Source: Leuctra nigra (taxonomy: Eukaryota > Arthropoda > Insecta > Plecoptera > Leuctridae). Taken from it: a stretch of 64,000 bases of DNA. This document shows, piece by piece, positions 1 to 12,262 of this stretch; within the stretch, counting starts at the first letter, position 1; each line of letters begins with the position of its first letter. The DNA is taken from the NCBI GenBank assembly GCA_934045905.1, contig OW203769.1, positions 1,513,546 to 1,577,545 on the forward strand. The letters are read 5' to 3'. The notes beneath the pieces are model-generated. The model worked only from the letters and a program-made list of their open reading frames with translations, ran no database searches and was not told the origin of the DNA. A program made the position numbers and the translations under genes.

Positions 1-66
1 TACTTCCTTCATCTTGGCAGCCCTTATCAGGGCCACCAGCACATTCATCGGAACAAACCGTCACCA
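1..66 (-). CDS. possible partial exon of a Cys-rich extracellular protein
   Basis: Read on the minus strand, a CAG acceptor (bases 69-67) is followed by an open frame, VTVCSDECAGGPDKGCQDEG, running off the window edge. The spacing of three cysteines around Glu/Gly resembles furin-like cysteine-rich modules. Only about 20 residues are visible, so this is a weak call that could be chance. Confidence 0.2.
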
Positions 67-854
67 CTGCCAATTTATTACACGATGGTTCCGAAAACGT
101 CCACGACATCATTATCTTGTTATTTGATATTCTGTTTTTCGTCAGTTATCAAGGGCTAGGTTTCGAAAGCAGAAAATTTGAGCCAGTATTTTTTTTATTT
201 TTTTTTGGCACGGATGTCTGTTTCTTTTGCTTGTTACTGAGGTATCACCCACTGTAATTGCATTCGATTGAGCTGATATTTTGCAAACATGTTGCATCAA
301 CTCTGCGGTTTGCAGACCTACATTTTTCGAAATTCGTTTATTGGGTCAAATTGAAATTAATGTCTTCTGATTGGTTGATCAGATCAATTTGAAATTGTGT
401 TAGTAAGACAAAAATTTTCATAATCGTTACAAAGTTTCCGCCATATCTATTGGTTACAATTTAAAAAAAATATTTTCTATAGGTCGAGAATAAAAAGAAA
501 CGTTGAATTGGTAATTAAGACCAACATTATATCCTATTTTACACATTCTATAAATAGTCTGAAAACTCCAAGATTCAGTGGAAATTCTGACACACATATA
601 TTTAAATTTGCTATTTTTTAATTTTATCATCGCTTGTCTGAATTTTGATTAAATATGTTGCCTCACATAAGGGCTAATTGCAACAAATACAACACATCGA
701 TTCATCCTTCAAAAATGTCTTACTTTCTTTTTTATGTGTGTCAAAATAATGTCCGCACTCGGGGAAAAACATTAATTTTGTGCATTGCCATTTAGAGAAA
801 ATGAACAAACAGATCATAATATGAAGATCATATGAATATACATTAACAAGTGCG
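67..854. other. AT-rich noncoding stretch with decayed HelB-like modules
   Basis: No supportable gene. Bases 200-450 carry degenerate versions of the HelB internal modules ('gcacggatgtctgt', 'gagctgatattttgcaaac', 'gattggttgatcag'), so this is probably an old Helitron-like remnant without clear ends. Confidence 0.4.
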
Positions 855-1220
855 TAGTCTATAACGCATTGATGAGCGAGCCAATTCGTTTTCCACGTGA
901 ATTGATTTGCGATTGCATGTTTCTAAGATACAAACCTTGGAATGAGCCGAAACGAAAGGCGTCAGAGAACCAGTAATGAAATATCCTGACAATTCCTTCA
1001 AGAAATTTGAAAAATATTCCAAACACTCATAAAATGTCCGTTTAATGTCAATAACTCTTGAAATTAACGAAAGATTAGAATGATAATATTACAGGGGACC
1101 GCTTCTAGATGACATTAGTGTGTTCAGATTTTCAGATCGATTGGTTGAACGGTTTGTTCTAGTCACTGCCGACAAAAATACAATAAAAACACACATAAAA
1201 AAACAGAAAGTATCCCCAAT
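855..1220 (-). mobile_element. HelB Helitron-like fragment (minus)
   Basis: Contains 'aacgcattgatgagcgagcc' near 862, a decayed version of the HelB 3' hairpin on the minus strand. Module sequence typical of HelB follows ('aaaatgtccgtttaatgtcaataac', 'gatcgattggttgaacgg'). The terminal CTAG is lost. Confidence 0.5.
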
Positions 1221-1299
1221 TTATAAGTGACACAAGAAGCATGTAAAAAATACATAATTGAAATTTTATGTCACATTAAAATATAACAAAAAAAACAGT

Positions 1300-1935
1300 G
1301 GTGACGCTCGCTATTCTCGCACAATAAATTCAATTGCAAGGTAAAACCGCACAACCAATCGATCTGAAATTTTGCACACTTACTAAAGTAATCTGTGCGG
1401 TCCCTGGGATCGATTTTGAACGGTATCCTGTGATTGGTTTAAATTTTAAAATAATTATCTTTCGATTGGTTATTCCGATCGATTTGAAATTTGGCAAAGT
1501 CATTGCAACCAACATTGTCCCCAATCTTACACAAATTCAGTAAAATCCTCCCATCGGTTAAAATTTAAAACAATCTTTCCTGTGATTTTTTAAAATTAAA
1601 CTAGTACAAATTTATCGATAAACTTAAAACTTCGCATGTTCATTGGTAACAAATACCTAAAATGTTGGTACAACATTTTAGGTATTTGTTTGCTATTTTG
1701 AAGACCAATCTGTCGTTATTTCAAAAGTTATTGTCATTTTAAGGACATTTTATTCTATAATCTTGAAATATTCCAAATGTGTATACTACATTTTCATCCT
1801 TGCCTTCTTAATGCTGCAGAAAGCATATAGAAAAAAAGCAAAGCATATAGAGCAGCTGTTACTTGCAAGCGCATATCAAATCGGATGCAGTACGATGGCT
1901 CGCTCATCAATGCGTTACACTGAGCGTTTTCCTAG
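1300..1935 (+). mobile_element. HelB Helitron-like copy
   Basis: The 3' end is 'gctcgctcatcaatgcgttacactgagcg' then TTTTCCTAG, ending at 1935. The stem CGCTCA/TGAGCG forms the subterminal hairpin. The body shares the 'aaccaatcgatctgaaattttgca' and 'gggatcg..ttgaacgg' modules with the copy at 17323-18322. The 5' end near 1300 is decayed. Confidence 0.7.
1648..1690. repeat. perfect 20-bp hairpin inside HelB copy
   Basis: Two 20-bp arms (AACAAATACCTAAAATGTTG and its exact complement) are separated by GTA. Sister HelB copies have only the left arm at this place (near 17750 and 49530), so the right arm is a local inverted duplication. Confidence 0.8.
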
Positions 1936-2735
1936 TTTTTAAAACTTCGGTTGAATCATATAAAATGACAACTCGACTTTTCGATTGACAATCTTCTCAC
2001 CTTACCCAAGAAATAAATAACATTGATCAATATAATAAATGATGATATCATTATTGGAAGGACATTTACTGCTTATGGCAGATTGGAATGAGTCTATATA
2101 TTCCATTTAATTTAATATTTTGATAATTTGTTTTAATTTATGTAATTAAGAGCATTGTTATAAGTTATTCGTATCAAAATCGCTTTATTGTCACTCAGTT
2201 TTGAGGGTGGGAGCCAAAGGGAGTTTGACGCCCCTTTTATCACTATACTTGAAGTGTTCTAAGAAGAATGCGAAAACATTTTTTGATATAAGATTTGTTT
2301 GGAATTGACCTGTTGACTTAGTTTCTAATTTAGTACCATTATTATTTTGATGTTATTTCATTTGTAAGAATGTGTACTTGACTGGTCATTTGACAACATT
2401 GTGGTGACTACTTATACATGAAGATAAAATCGTAACTTCATTTCTTCTTTCATTACAAAGGTAGGATCATCAAACAGTACGTTTTAATGTTATATTTTCG
2501 AATTTGTTATACAAAAGAAATTCTAGATTACCTCTCTGGTTATACCTAGGTCATCCTTGGTTACACCACAGATTTATTGAAACGCCAATGCATGGTAATT
2601 TTTTACCTTTTTTAACTTGATCCTGAATAATACTTGCATTATGAAGAGTATGTTTTGTAAACTAATACTTACAAAATCAAGTAGTTCTTTTGTGTCTATT
2701 AAGAAAAGTAAGCTCAGTTGACCAAATGGTTACTT

Positions 2736-2828
2736 GAAATTAAAATGACTAATAATGAGTTTATTGTAAATAATTATATTGTAGTGTAGAAAATTATTTA
2801 CTACAAACTCATTAGTCATTTTAATTTC
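2736..2828. repeat. foldback repeat, ~38-bp arms
   Basis: 'gaaattaaaatgactaa...' at 2736 is repeated in reverse complement up to 2828, with an AT-rich loop. There are one or two mismatches or indels in the arms. It may be a small MITE; no target duplication was recognised. Confidence 0.7.
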
Positions 2829-2909
2829 ACATTATATATAAATGTCACATTAATCACATTTATCACAGCAATTATTCAGTCATAAATTATTTAATTTTAT
2901 AAATGAAAG

Positions 2910-3465
2910 CAGTGTTGGGGAAGGAACTTTTAAAAATAACTAGGACCGCGCTACTTTTTTGGGGAACTCTTGAGTGAACGCGTTCACATTTGTTTACAAG
3001 AAACGTGAACGTCAAACGTTTATTTTAACCGTACGAATTGCAGTTTCCTTCTTTTGTAATTTCGAATTTCTACTATAAATATTCTCGATCTTGCTCGACC
3101 TGAAAAATTTCAAACTCGCACAGCTATATATACTAATATCTTTCACACACATCAATTATCTTCTTAATTAATATTATCATCAAATAAAATTGTGAAATAG
3201 TGGATAAATATCATTTTAGTGAGTAAAATGGTGAAAACAATTGCGGTTCATGTGGTGCACTTGAGTATTTAACCCTTGAATTGTCTTTAACTTTTAAATG
3301 TTGTCAAAAGTAGACATTTCAAAAGAAATTATATTCGTTTTTAAGGAACTAAAACTTTTATTACCCAATTCTGAATAAAAGAATTTGTACTTTCAAAATT
3401 TCATATATTTGGTCATGAACTGAACTTCAAAATATATAATTTTAAAAAGGAACTTCCTCAACACT
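2910..3465. mobile_element. hAT-like miniature element
   Basis: The termini CAGTGTTGGGGAAGGAACTT and its partner (right end reads CAGTGTTGAGGAAGTTCC in reverse complement) are typical of hAT ends. The flanks AATGAAAG and GATGAAAG form an 8-bp target duplication with one mismatch, the size expected for hAT. The interior is AT-rich with no ORF. Confidence 0.65.
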
Positions 3466-3639
3466 GGATGAAAGTGCAAACTATAGAATACATTTTCTTC
3501 TACACTATATACACATATTTTATCAGTAAATGCGCTATCCTATTTAGTGGATATTTTTGGTGTTTGAATGTGATGTTAAATTTCACTCATTTGTAACAGT
3601 TTAAAAAACTATTACCTACCTAACATCTATTCCACCTAT

Positions 3640-3840
3640 TGGGTTTTGTATTTTCCCACTCTTTTACTGTTAGTTATCTGTTCGGCCGTGGGATAGCGCC
3701 ACTGCTCGGTCAAGTAACATGGTCCGACCTTGTAGGTTTTGATGCGAGCTGTCATTCTGACGTTGTACAGGTAATTTTCCATTACCGGATGTAATGTAAG
3801 GGATGATATTTTGTCTTGCTCGTAAATCATGTAACTTCCC
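3640..3840 (-). CDS. possible Fn3-like exon
   Basis: On the minus strand an open frame reads ...EGSYMIYEQDKISSLTLHPV, then MENYLYNVRMTARIK, then a Gly-Pro-Cys segment, then WRYPTAEQ. The order 'L-x-P...Y-x-Y-x-V-R-x-x-A-R...G-P...T-A-E' matches the second half of a fibronectin type III domain. A TAG just upstream could serve as acceptor, but no strong donor is visible. It could be a decayed exon or a retroelement part. The identity of the gene is unknown. Confidence 0.25.
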
Positions 3841-3912
3841 TCGATGTCTTTTCGTGTCGTCTACCGAGGGGTTCGGACGTGATTCCGCGAGCCAGGGTAA
3901 ACCGGGAAGCAT

Positions 3913-6258
3913 GGTAAAGTAGATTCACATATGGCTCACGCCTTTCAGTTTTAGTCTATGAATGTTTTCTTAGACTTTCATTTGTGTTTTTGCTAAGAAG
4001 TCTTGCCCTTAGTCTATTTGTAGAGCCAAGCTGGTTTCGTTCATTCGATTCAGTTTGTGAGTTTGAGGCGTTTGACTGTCTTGCTTGCTACCGACGTTTT
4101 GCCAACCTCGTGGTTTTCTTGAGGGGCGTTCTCTGATCAAGACGTCCTGTTCGTTCCCTTCGGTTTTCGTCTCGGATAGACCATTATTCTGTTTAGATCT
4201 GTATTTCGAAATTCCATTATTATACAGCTATTTTATGCTTTCCACAATTTGAGTACGTATGAGAAAGGTATAAGAAGGTACCAGAGTAAATGTGCACGGA
4301 GGTTCTCGAACCAAAGTGCTAGCCCATTTTGACTCTAGTGTTTAGTAATCTGTCGAGGAGGCTCTCGAGGTAAGTGTTGGCATTGCCACACTGTATTATT
4401 TAATTATTTACTTTTCTTTCTTGTTCAATCTAGTAACTTCATGGGCCGGAGGCCATTTGCATTTTTCTACTCAAACCATGTGCTATTTATTTTATGCCTG
4501 TTCAGTTTAGTAACTCTTTTGAGTTGATGGTTTTGTGTAATAAAACCACCTGTGTGGATTATTTCTTTTGTAATTCTGAGTATTGAGTTGTACTGAGTAA
4601 CCACTGCCGAACATCTTTGTAGTCTCCTAGTTCCTACTCTGTTTAATTAATTGTTTTTCTATGTTCAAACCCATCGACCTATCTATGTCTGAGCTAGCCA
4701 CTAGGCAAAGACACACCACGACCCGCTCGTGGTGTTAAGGTGGACGCTGTCAGCAGCCGAGGTTACTGACGCGGCTACACATTGCTATTTAACAGGCTTT
4801 TGTGTCGTTTATGAACTATAGCTGACACGACAGTTTGTTGACATAGCAATGAATTTATTATTATTTTATATCTGTTTGAAGTAAATTCAAATTGCAAAAT
4901 ATACAGAATACCAATCATTTTATAGAAAATTATGTAACACGTTTTACAGTATCGAAGATTTAATAATGAATAAGTCTATAACTATCAAATTATGAACAAT
5001 GAAGCAAGATATAAGTACAAATGGTTGATAATAAAATAAAATTAATAATACCGGGAGTATACTTTAAAGGCATCGGAACAAATGATCAATCGCTTATAAA
5101 TTTGGAATAAAATGGTCTCGCATAATACCTATAATGATTTTATAAAACTGAAATTAAAATGTTTTTTTATAAATGTTTTAACTAAATTGAAACGTTTACA
5201 AAAGGAATACAACATTCTGATATTGTGCCCGATCATTAGTCCGATGACCTCTATTTCATCAACCGAGTATTTGGATTTGAAATAGTCGATAGTCGGTATA
5301 TAAATCGCCTTCTTCTCTCTCCATCTCTTCTGTTGTTTGTTAATATTCTAATAGAAAGGTTCATTCAACGATTACAATATGATTTTGCAAAAAGCTATAA
5401 AATTAAACCCTTGAAAATACTACATTCGAACATTTTGGAAATATCAGTGTAATTCATTCACGGTAAACCACGGCGAGGACAGTTCGAGCATTGAATCAAT
5501 CGAGGATCTTCTGCAGGTAGCAGTTATTGACATCGTTATCTATTTTAGTTCACCTCACCCCACTCCACCAGAAAACAACTCGGCATGAACCACCCCAGTT
5601 ATTACCAAGTGCAAGCGAGACAAGACTACTTGTGAGTGAGATGCCCGACAACCTCTCGTCAATCTTTCTTCTCACTCGCACAACAACTATCGCGCTCTCT
5701 CACTCTACAGGGTACCTATTAAAATCGTTTACGGTGAAAGGACATAGCCGCAAAACGGAGTACCATTTATTATTTGGGGGAGTGTACATCAAGAACATCA
5801 AGAAAATCTGGCAAAATCAAAAGTTTTGAATGGTGATTTCAGTGCTAATTTAACTTTGCAACATAAAAAAATACGTGTTTATTACTTATATCTAGTGTTT
5901 AAGAAAATGTTTTGGAGGTTATTTGGTCCATGGATTGACTTACAAGAACCAATACTTCTATCCGATACTTTGTGGAATGATTAAATAAACATGAACTAAG
6001 TAAATGTAAGTAAAAGACAAAGTAGACACAAAATACACACAACAAAGCTGATCAGACGACGACGTGAAGGAATCACTTCAAACAGTTGTCTTGACAGTCA
6101 TGTCATGTTCAAAAATGGCCGCCAATAAGTTACCACGGCTTACCCCTGCCTCGAGGTAGGGGTAGACTCTACCCCGGGGTAAGACATGATAACTTCTTCG
6201 TGAATACCGATACCACTGCCTACCCACTTTACCCCGCCATAACCCTAGCTACCCTAGC
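3913..6258. other. intergenic or intronic DNA, no supportable gene
   Basis: AT-rich. A donor-like GAGGTAAGTG occurs near 4369 and an AATAAA near 4540, but no convincing exon or LTR pair was seen. Around 6130-6260 there is a cluster of TACCCC-type short repeats ('ggtaggggtagactctaccccggggtaag'), probably part of a small inverted-repeat element. Confidence 0.4.
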
Positions 6259-6450
6259 TTACCCCATGTACGTGAATGAGGGCCCAGGAGTAGTCAGATT
6301 AAAACTGGCATTTGCCAGATATCTAATTGCTCTCTTTTGTATAACGAATATAGTATTAGCATAAGATGACTGGCCCCATAATATAATTCCATATTGGATA
6401 CGTGAATGAACATAAGAGAAATAAATTATTTTGCTGTTTTTATACCACAT
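6259..6450 (-). pseudogene. non-LTR retrotransposon ORF2 C-terminal fragment (Jockey/CR1 type)
   Basis: The minus-strand frame includes YFSYVHSRIQYGIILWG followed by IQKRAIRYLA. This matches the conserved segment after the reverse transcriptase core in Jockey/CR1-like LINEs (Y-x-x-x-x-S-x-x-x-Y-G-I-x-x-W-G ... L-Q-K-x-A-I-R). Only about 60 residues remain and no neighbouring RT motifs are present, so it is a dead 5'-truncated fragment. Confidence 0.65.
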
Positions 6451-6963
6451 AGTTCTACCATACGCTTAACAAGGAAACACAAAGATGAAATCTGAGATTA
6501 ACATTATTAATGTGTGCATTCCAAGACAAAACCCAATACCAATATAGGTATTCCAATACCTAAAAGAGTAATTTTAAACTTTATTTATCTATATAAAAGT
6601 TGGCTAGATATCGCGTGGAAACGCACAAAATTAATTACTGAAAACAAAAAATTCCGGGGCTAAAATATATAATTATTGTTTCTAAAACCCAGGGTCACAT
6701 AATATAATGTTCGAGGTGGGTGACTTGTGTAGATATTCTGGCTTAACGAAGGACTTTAGGGTCTTACACGTTACGTTATCTAGACACGTATATCAACACG
6801 CGCTTTTATTATATATCATATGTTAGATATCGTTTTAAATTAGCCAGGGCCATTATGTGTAGATATGGCACCTGGAGTAATATGACCTCAGTTTTACTGT
6901 CAACAAAATTTCATATTTTATCTAGAATTGACTCACTATTATATTTTGTATATGCCTAACTAA

Positions 6964-7079
6964 GGCTGCATTTCACCAAGATTCCAAACCCGGGTTAGAG
7001 GCGGTAAACCTGGTTTAGAGGCTCCTAAACCAGGTTTACCGCCTCTAACCCGGGTTTGGAATCTTGGTGAAACGCAGCC
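6964..7079. mobile_element. Harbinger-like MITE, nearly perfect palindrome
   Basis: About 54-bp arms start GGCTGCATTTCACCAAG and end in its complement, around a short centre (GAGGCTCC). The element is flanked by TAA on both sides (6961-6963 and 7080-7082), matching the 3-bp target duplication of PIF/Harbinger elements. The arms differ at one base (gcatttc/gcgtttc), so it is young. Confidence 0.8.
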
Positions 7080-8475
7080 TAACTGTGCTCCTTCTAAATG
7101 CGCTGACTGGTATTTTGATAATCATATGAGCCCTATAACTCGCATATTACAAATCAGTTCTTATCTTGACCGATTTTAATCAAAACTGTTATTATTCAGG
7201 TTGGCCTAAAAGTAACTTTACTATTTGTGTTCATAATAACTTTTACTTTACTAAATCTTTAAACGGTAATAGGTATATTCCTGAAGCGTCAAAATTAATC
7301 TAGTGGAGCGGTCGCTCCACGCCAGCCAAGTCGTACGGCGCGCGCACACTCTCATATAAAGGCTGGAGCAAACCCACTTTTACTGTAGGCATCAAAGTGG
7401 CATTTTCGGCCAACTGGATCTTAAAATTGGGGAATCTCACATTGTTGGGAAATATCTCAATTTCGAGCAATGGCCCACCCTACAACATATACCAAATTTG
7501 GGAACAAAAGGTTACGCCCTTTGCACGCTAGAGGGCCGTGAAAACAGTGTTTTAGGGCAGTTTTCATAATAATAATAATAAACTCGACAGAAGTAGTAGT
7601 CTCCTGGAATTCAAATCCGGTAAACAGGCCACAGCCTAAACGGCTGAACCGATTGATCTCACATTTTTACCACGTGTGCACTTTTGGCGTCTGATTTGCC
7701 CTCCGCCCTTGACTTTTTTTGTGCCGCCATTTTGAAACCGGAAGTGACATCATATCTCGACAACGGCTGAGCTGATTGGAACGAAAATAGCGTTAAACGA
7801 TTCGGACGGTCAACTATATGGATTATAAATAGCAACAGACTAAAATTTATGTTAACGAAACCGGAAATGACGTCATGAAATTTGAAATACATCGATTGGC
7901 ATTTCGGCAACAAATTTGATCCGATTATTTTGATATTTATGTAACGTATGTACTTTTGATATCTCATTTGACTTGTTATAAAACCAACCGGAAGCCGCCA
8001 TTTTGAAACCGGAAGTGACATCATATATCAATAACGGCTAAATATATTTGAACGAAACCAGCGCTAAACAATTTAGACGGTCAACTTTATGTATTATCAT
8101 CAATAATATTTGCAGTTTTCCATACCAAAACTGGAAATGACGTCACACTTTTAAGAATCTCACAAATTTACATGTTGATGCCATAAATATACTATTTCAG
8201 ACAGCTTATAATAAAATGTAATCATGTTTAAATTATAATTCAATGAGTCAGTGATTTCAGCAGCCATTTTGAAACCGGAAGAAACGCCATATCTCGAAAA
8301 CTGGTTGACAGATCGGTATGAAACTAGCGCGAAACGATTCGGAAGGCCATCTCTATGAAATAGGAACAGTCAAACTAGAATGTTCCTATTTATGAGACCG
8401 GAAATGACGTCATTCAAATTTATAAATTTTTTTTTTCTATACACATAATTTTTCTCCTATACAATAAATACATAT

Positions 8476-9158
8476 GGGTAATTTCGCCTCAGAACCACCA
8501 ACGAATTTTCATGACCCCTTCCGATTTTGATCAAACTTGGTGAAGTTGTTGTTAAAAGCAAAAAATGAGACACGTATTTTTTTGTTTGGTCAATTTTGTC
8601 CCCCTTCTGGTACTTTCACCCCTTCGAAAATCTCACTTTTTAAGAAACCCTTATTTACATAACTGCTTGTAACTTTGGACCTGTTTGAGATATTTTAGTG
8701 ATCTTTTTTAATATTTGTACACAAATGTAAGTAGTTTCATAATACGCAATGATAATTATAATTATTTTTTAAATCAGGGGTGACCAAACCAAATTTTGAC
8801 TTTAAATGGGCCCCCCAAAAAAACGGCATTTTTTAAAATTCTGAAAACAATATATCTTGTTTATTATTATAATTATTATGTTATCATTCCCTGAAAATTT
8901 CAGAGTGGAAAAATGTTTTGTTATTTTTTTATGAATAAAAGTTCACCGTCGTATTTTGGAAGATCATAAAATATCACTCACCGTGTGGTATTTTGATATT
9001 AGGTGTGCTACAATTATTGATTAAAATGAATCGGTGATAGAATAATGACACAATTCTTTATTGATTTTGTCAGTAACGCGATATTTTTAAATAGGGGTGA
9101 CCAAATCGGGAATGGTATTACAGCATTTAATGTCCACTGATGCATTCTTAATTTTTAG
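8476..9158 (+). repeat. left terminal inverted repeat of the 4.5-kb transposon
   Basis: Reverse complement of 12263-12940 with few mismatches and short indels. Matching landmarks are 'ggtggtcacccc'-type segments, 'ttggggggccc' and the outer 'cctcagaaccaccaa'. Confidence 0.9.
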
Positions 9159-9415
9159 ATTATGTGCTATTTCTCAGTACATTTTGGTGTTCGCAAACGC
9201 CAACGATTGTATAGATCTTCTTTTCAGTTTTAATTGAGAGTTCAATAAAATATATGCAATGAGATGATTATATATTTTTCTATACACATAATTTTTCTGT
9301 TTTGGTTGACGCAAGTAAAAGCCCCATAACCTCGCCAAGGTCTCAACCATTGTATGGGGTATTTTTTTATTGTGGAAAGGTTAAAACCACAGACTGGCAT
9401 GTGAGAGAAAAGGGA

Positions 9416-11522
9416 TTATTTCGGCACTTGAACGATTTCATCTTTAGATTGAGCGGCATGTGAATAGATTTTGGTGGAGACAATGGAAACTGAGACAGGA
9501 ATGAAGCAATGAAGTTTCTGAGTTCCAGTGATGGTGCGTGAACTCAGAAACCTTTCATTCAGGAGTCTTCCCTCGGCTGCGTGGTCTTCTTCCGTGCAGA
9601 AAGTGAAGTCGACGGCTTCAATGTTCGACCTCGCCCACTCAAACAGTTGCAGTGGAGTCATGATCTGCGACTCGTAGGGGCGCTGCAGACTGGCGCGAGC
9701 AGCGAGCCTCTTCACCGTCCCTCCGACGCCGACGCACGCTCCTTTGCCATGTGATGTGGCAAAGAAGTGCCACTCGGCGGCGACGCCGAAGTCCTCCAGG
9801 TGATGACACAGATTACTGAAGTTTTTCCGGTTCTTGTACTGGGAGGCGGCCCCGTCGAAGAAGTAGATGATCTTCTTCGGAGCTGCGCCCTGGACACTCG
9901 TCAGATACTCCATCAGCTTCCTCTGGAATAAGTGGACTGCCACTGTATTATGAGTGAGACAGTCCGATATCACGACGAAGCTGACGTGTCGCTCCTCTCC
10001 AGATACGCGATAGTAGGCGACGAATGGATGGATTGTTGCCGAGGAGTTATTCCAATGGAAGCCCTGCGCTTCATCTTGGAGAACAAAGGAATAGTTCTCG
10101 GCAAAATCGCAAACAACAAGAAATTCTCCGGGATTCAAGTTGTCTTTCACTTCGTTCTGGAAGGCGGCTTGCTGTGTGGCGATGAACGAGTGTCGCTTCA
10201 GGGTGACGAGACCATCACAGAAGCTCTCCAGGAAGTCGTCCATGGGCTTGGTGACTATCTCCAGAGAGCAACGATCGACGGACGCCCATCTCTTGAAGGT
10301 GATGTTTTCTATCATCTTCTCGTCCATCAGCTCTCGAAGATGCTCCTTCATCCCTGAAGTTCCCGGACATGAAGAGCAGTCTTCCAGGAAGCAAGACGGA
10401 AGTGGCGGATTGCAGGTTATTGCCGCCACACATTCTTTATGTGTCTTGAGCGGCACGTCATCCTTTGAAGTGAGGTCCGCGATCTTGGCGCCGAGCATCA
10501 TCAACTTCAAATTCTGATGAATTGTGCACACACACACACTGTGCGTGCCGCTGGCTCCAGCTAGAACACACTCTTTGGGGCGCAACTCCGCAAACTTGGA
10601 GAATCCCACTTTATACTGAGATAACTCACTCTTGAATAGGCGATAGACCTCTTGTAGATTGTTGAGTACCAGCCTCTTCTGTACAAGATGACGTTCGCCA
10701 TCTCGTTTCACAGACTTGCAGTCCTTCATACCTGGCATTACTCGACTCACATCATAGAATGCGCCTGTAGAATTCTTCAACAGCCTCGACGATGGTCTGT
10801 GACAGCGGCTTTCCAGGTCTGGGGTTCGGTGTTGACATGACCCCCTTCTCCCGAACAAGTTCTCTTGCCAGTCGTGCCATGTAATTAGTGGCCCCAAACA
10901 CGGCCTGAACTTTACCAAGCGTCCAGCTTTTGGGGAGAATTGTCAAAATCTGGATCTTGACACTGTAGTCGTTTGTTGCCTCATATTTCTCTTTGAGCTG
11001 CTGGACCATCTCGCCCTCACTGTCCTGCTCCTCAGCGCCTGTAGATTGCTTCAGGAACAGCTTCTTGGCCAGCGCTGTTGCAATTCGTTCCTGCTTCTGC
11101 TTCGGATACTTCTTCTGCTTCAACCTCTTGGCGTCAATGGGCGACGTGTCCAGCAACGCCAAGCTCGGGTTGAGAGCAGAAACAAGCACCTCCTGTTCAT
11201 AAGACGGTCCAGGAAGAGCCAAGTCGACGTCGACGCTCGCATGTTCGGCTGGATCGTCGGAACTCGAAGAAGAGCTAAAGGACGCAGCTGGTAGAACTGC
11301 AGCTGGCAGCGGGGGTGGCGGAGGCGGCTCAGGGGTTGACGACGACAACTTCATGCGGCATTTGGAGCAAATCCTGCTTTCCTCAGGAATGTGAGGCATT
11401 TTCAACCGCATCGCCTCGGTCACCACACGAAGTCCACTCCGAGAACGGTGTGGGTTCTCATTGAATGGATTACAACAGCGGTGTTTGAAATATCGAACGG
11501 ACTTGCTCTTTACTTTAGGCAT
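9416..11522 (-). pseudogene. DDE-type transposase, frameshifted
   Basis: Two overlapping minus-strand frames make one protein. The N-terminal part (start MPKVKSKSVRYFKHRCC at 11522; stop at 10752) has a CCNPF...ICSKCRMKL zinc-like motif, a Pro/Ser-rich linker and a basic segment. The C-terminal part (open from 10918 to 9416) carries MPGMKDCKSV, CDFAENYSF, FFDGAASQYKNR, EWHFFATSHGKGAC and GVGGTVKRLA. CDFAEN and FFDGA are plausible first and second catalytic aspartates, and the Glu before WHFFATSHGKG may be the third. The frame changes near EEFY (about 10760-10780), so a single indel splits the gene. By memory of related proteins, the Cys-Val of ACVGVGG is usually Cys-Asp, which would be a second lesion. 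It lies between the TIRs and is expected to be inactive unless frameshifting or a tiny intron rescues it. The superfamily is not named. Confidence 0.75.
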
Positions 11523-12262
11523 TGCTGAGTGTTCATAAATTGCCACGAAAGTAAAAGACAAAAAAAGCACAAATAGAACGTATGAAATGTTATGACCAGC
11601 ACTTCTAAATATATTAGAAAGTCACAAAATCACTGTCACTAAGAAAAATACAATAGAAAGTCACTAAAGTTACTAACCAAAATACATAAGAAAGTCACAG
11701 AGCAAAATACATTTGAAAGTCATAAAGTCACTATAAGCGCAATGCATTAAAAAGTCACAAGTCACTGTAGCGAAACACTTCGCAAGAAAGCACCCTTAAA
11801 TAAATAATGTATTAAAATGTTTCGCCAATAATCAGTTTGAATATACACACCACCCGAAATATTATTGATAATGCACAACACTCTTTCACTTAGTCCTAGA
11901 CAAGGCTTCCACGACGTGAGCTGTGTGCAACCTGAGTGACCAAAGCACACTGGTTTCCGAAATGAAAATGTTTTCTTGAGTTCATAGAGATCTCGACAAG
12001 ATGCCTGTTTCTTATTTTCAAGCAGCTGGTAGCCAACGGACAACAACAATAGGATGGGGTGCGCCGTGTACCTGCGAGCACGTACTAGTCTCTTCGAAGC
12101 ATCCCTTAGCTCGAGCAGGCATGATGAATAAAGTCGTGGTCAAAACATTGTTCCCCTATCAACTAACGGCATATCCCTCTATTTGTATGAAAGGTGAAAT
12201 ACAGAATAAATAAGTTTAGTACATGTTTTATTTGTTTTAACATGTACTAGATATGTAAAGAT

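Noticed and set aside
1..3840. Insulin-receptor-like gene from a furin-like exon (1-66) and an Fn3-like exon (3640-3840)
   Set aside because: On the minus strand the order would be Fn3 before the furin-like exon, the reverse of that family; both exons are weak.
3913..4860. Solo LTR of a retrotransposon
   Set aside because: An AATAAA and a GT-rich stretch are present, but no paired TG...CA ends, target duplication or primer-binding site could be found.
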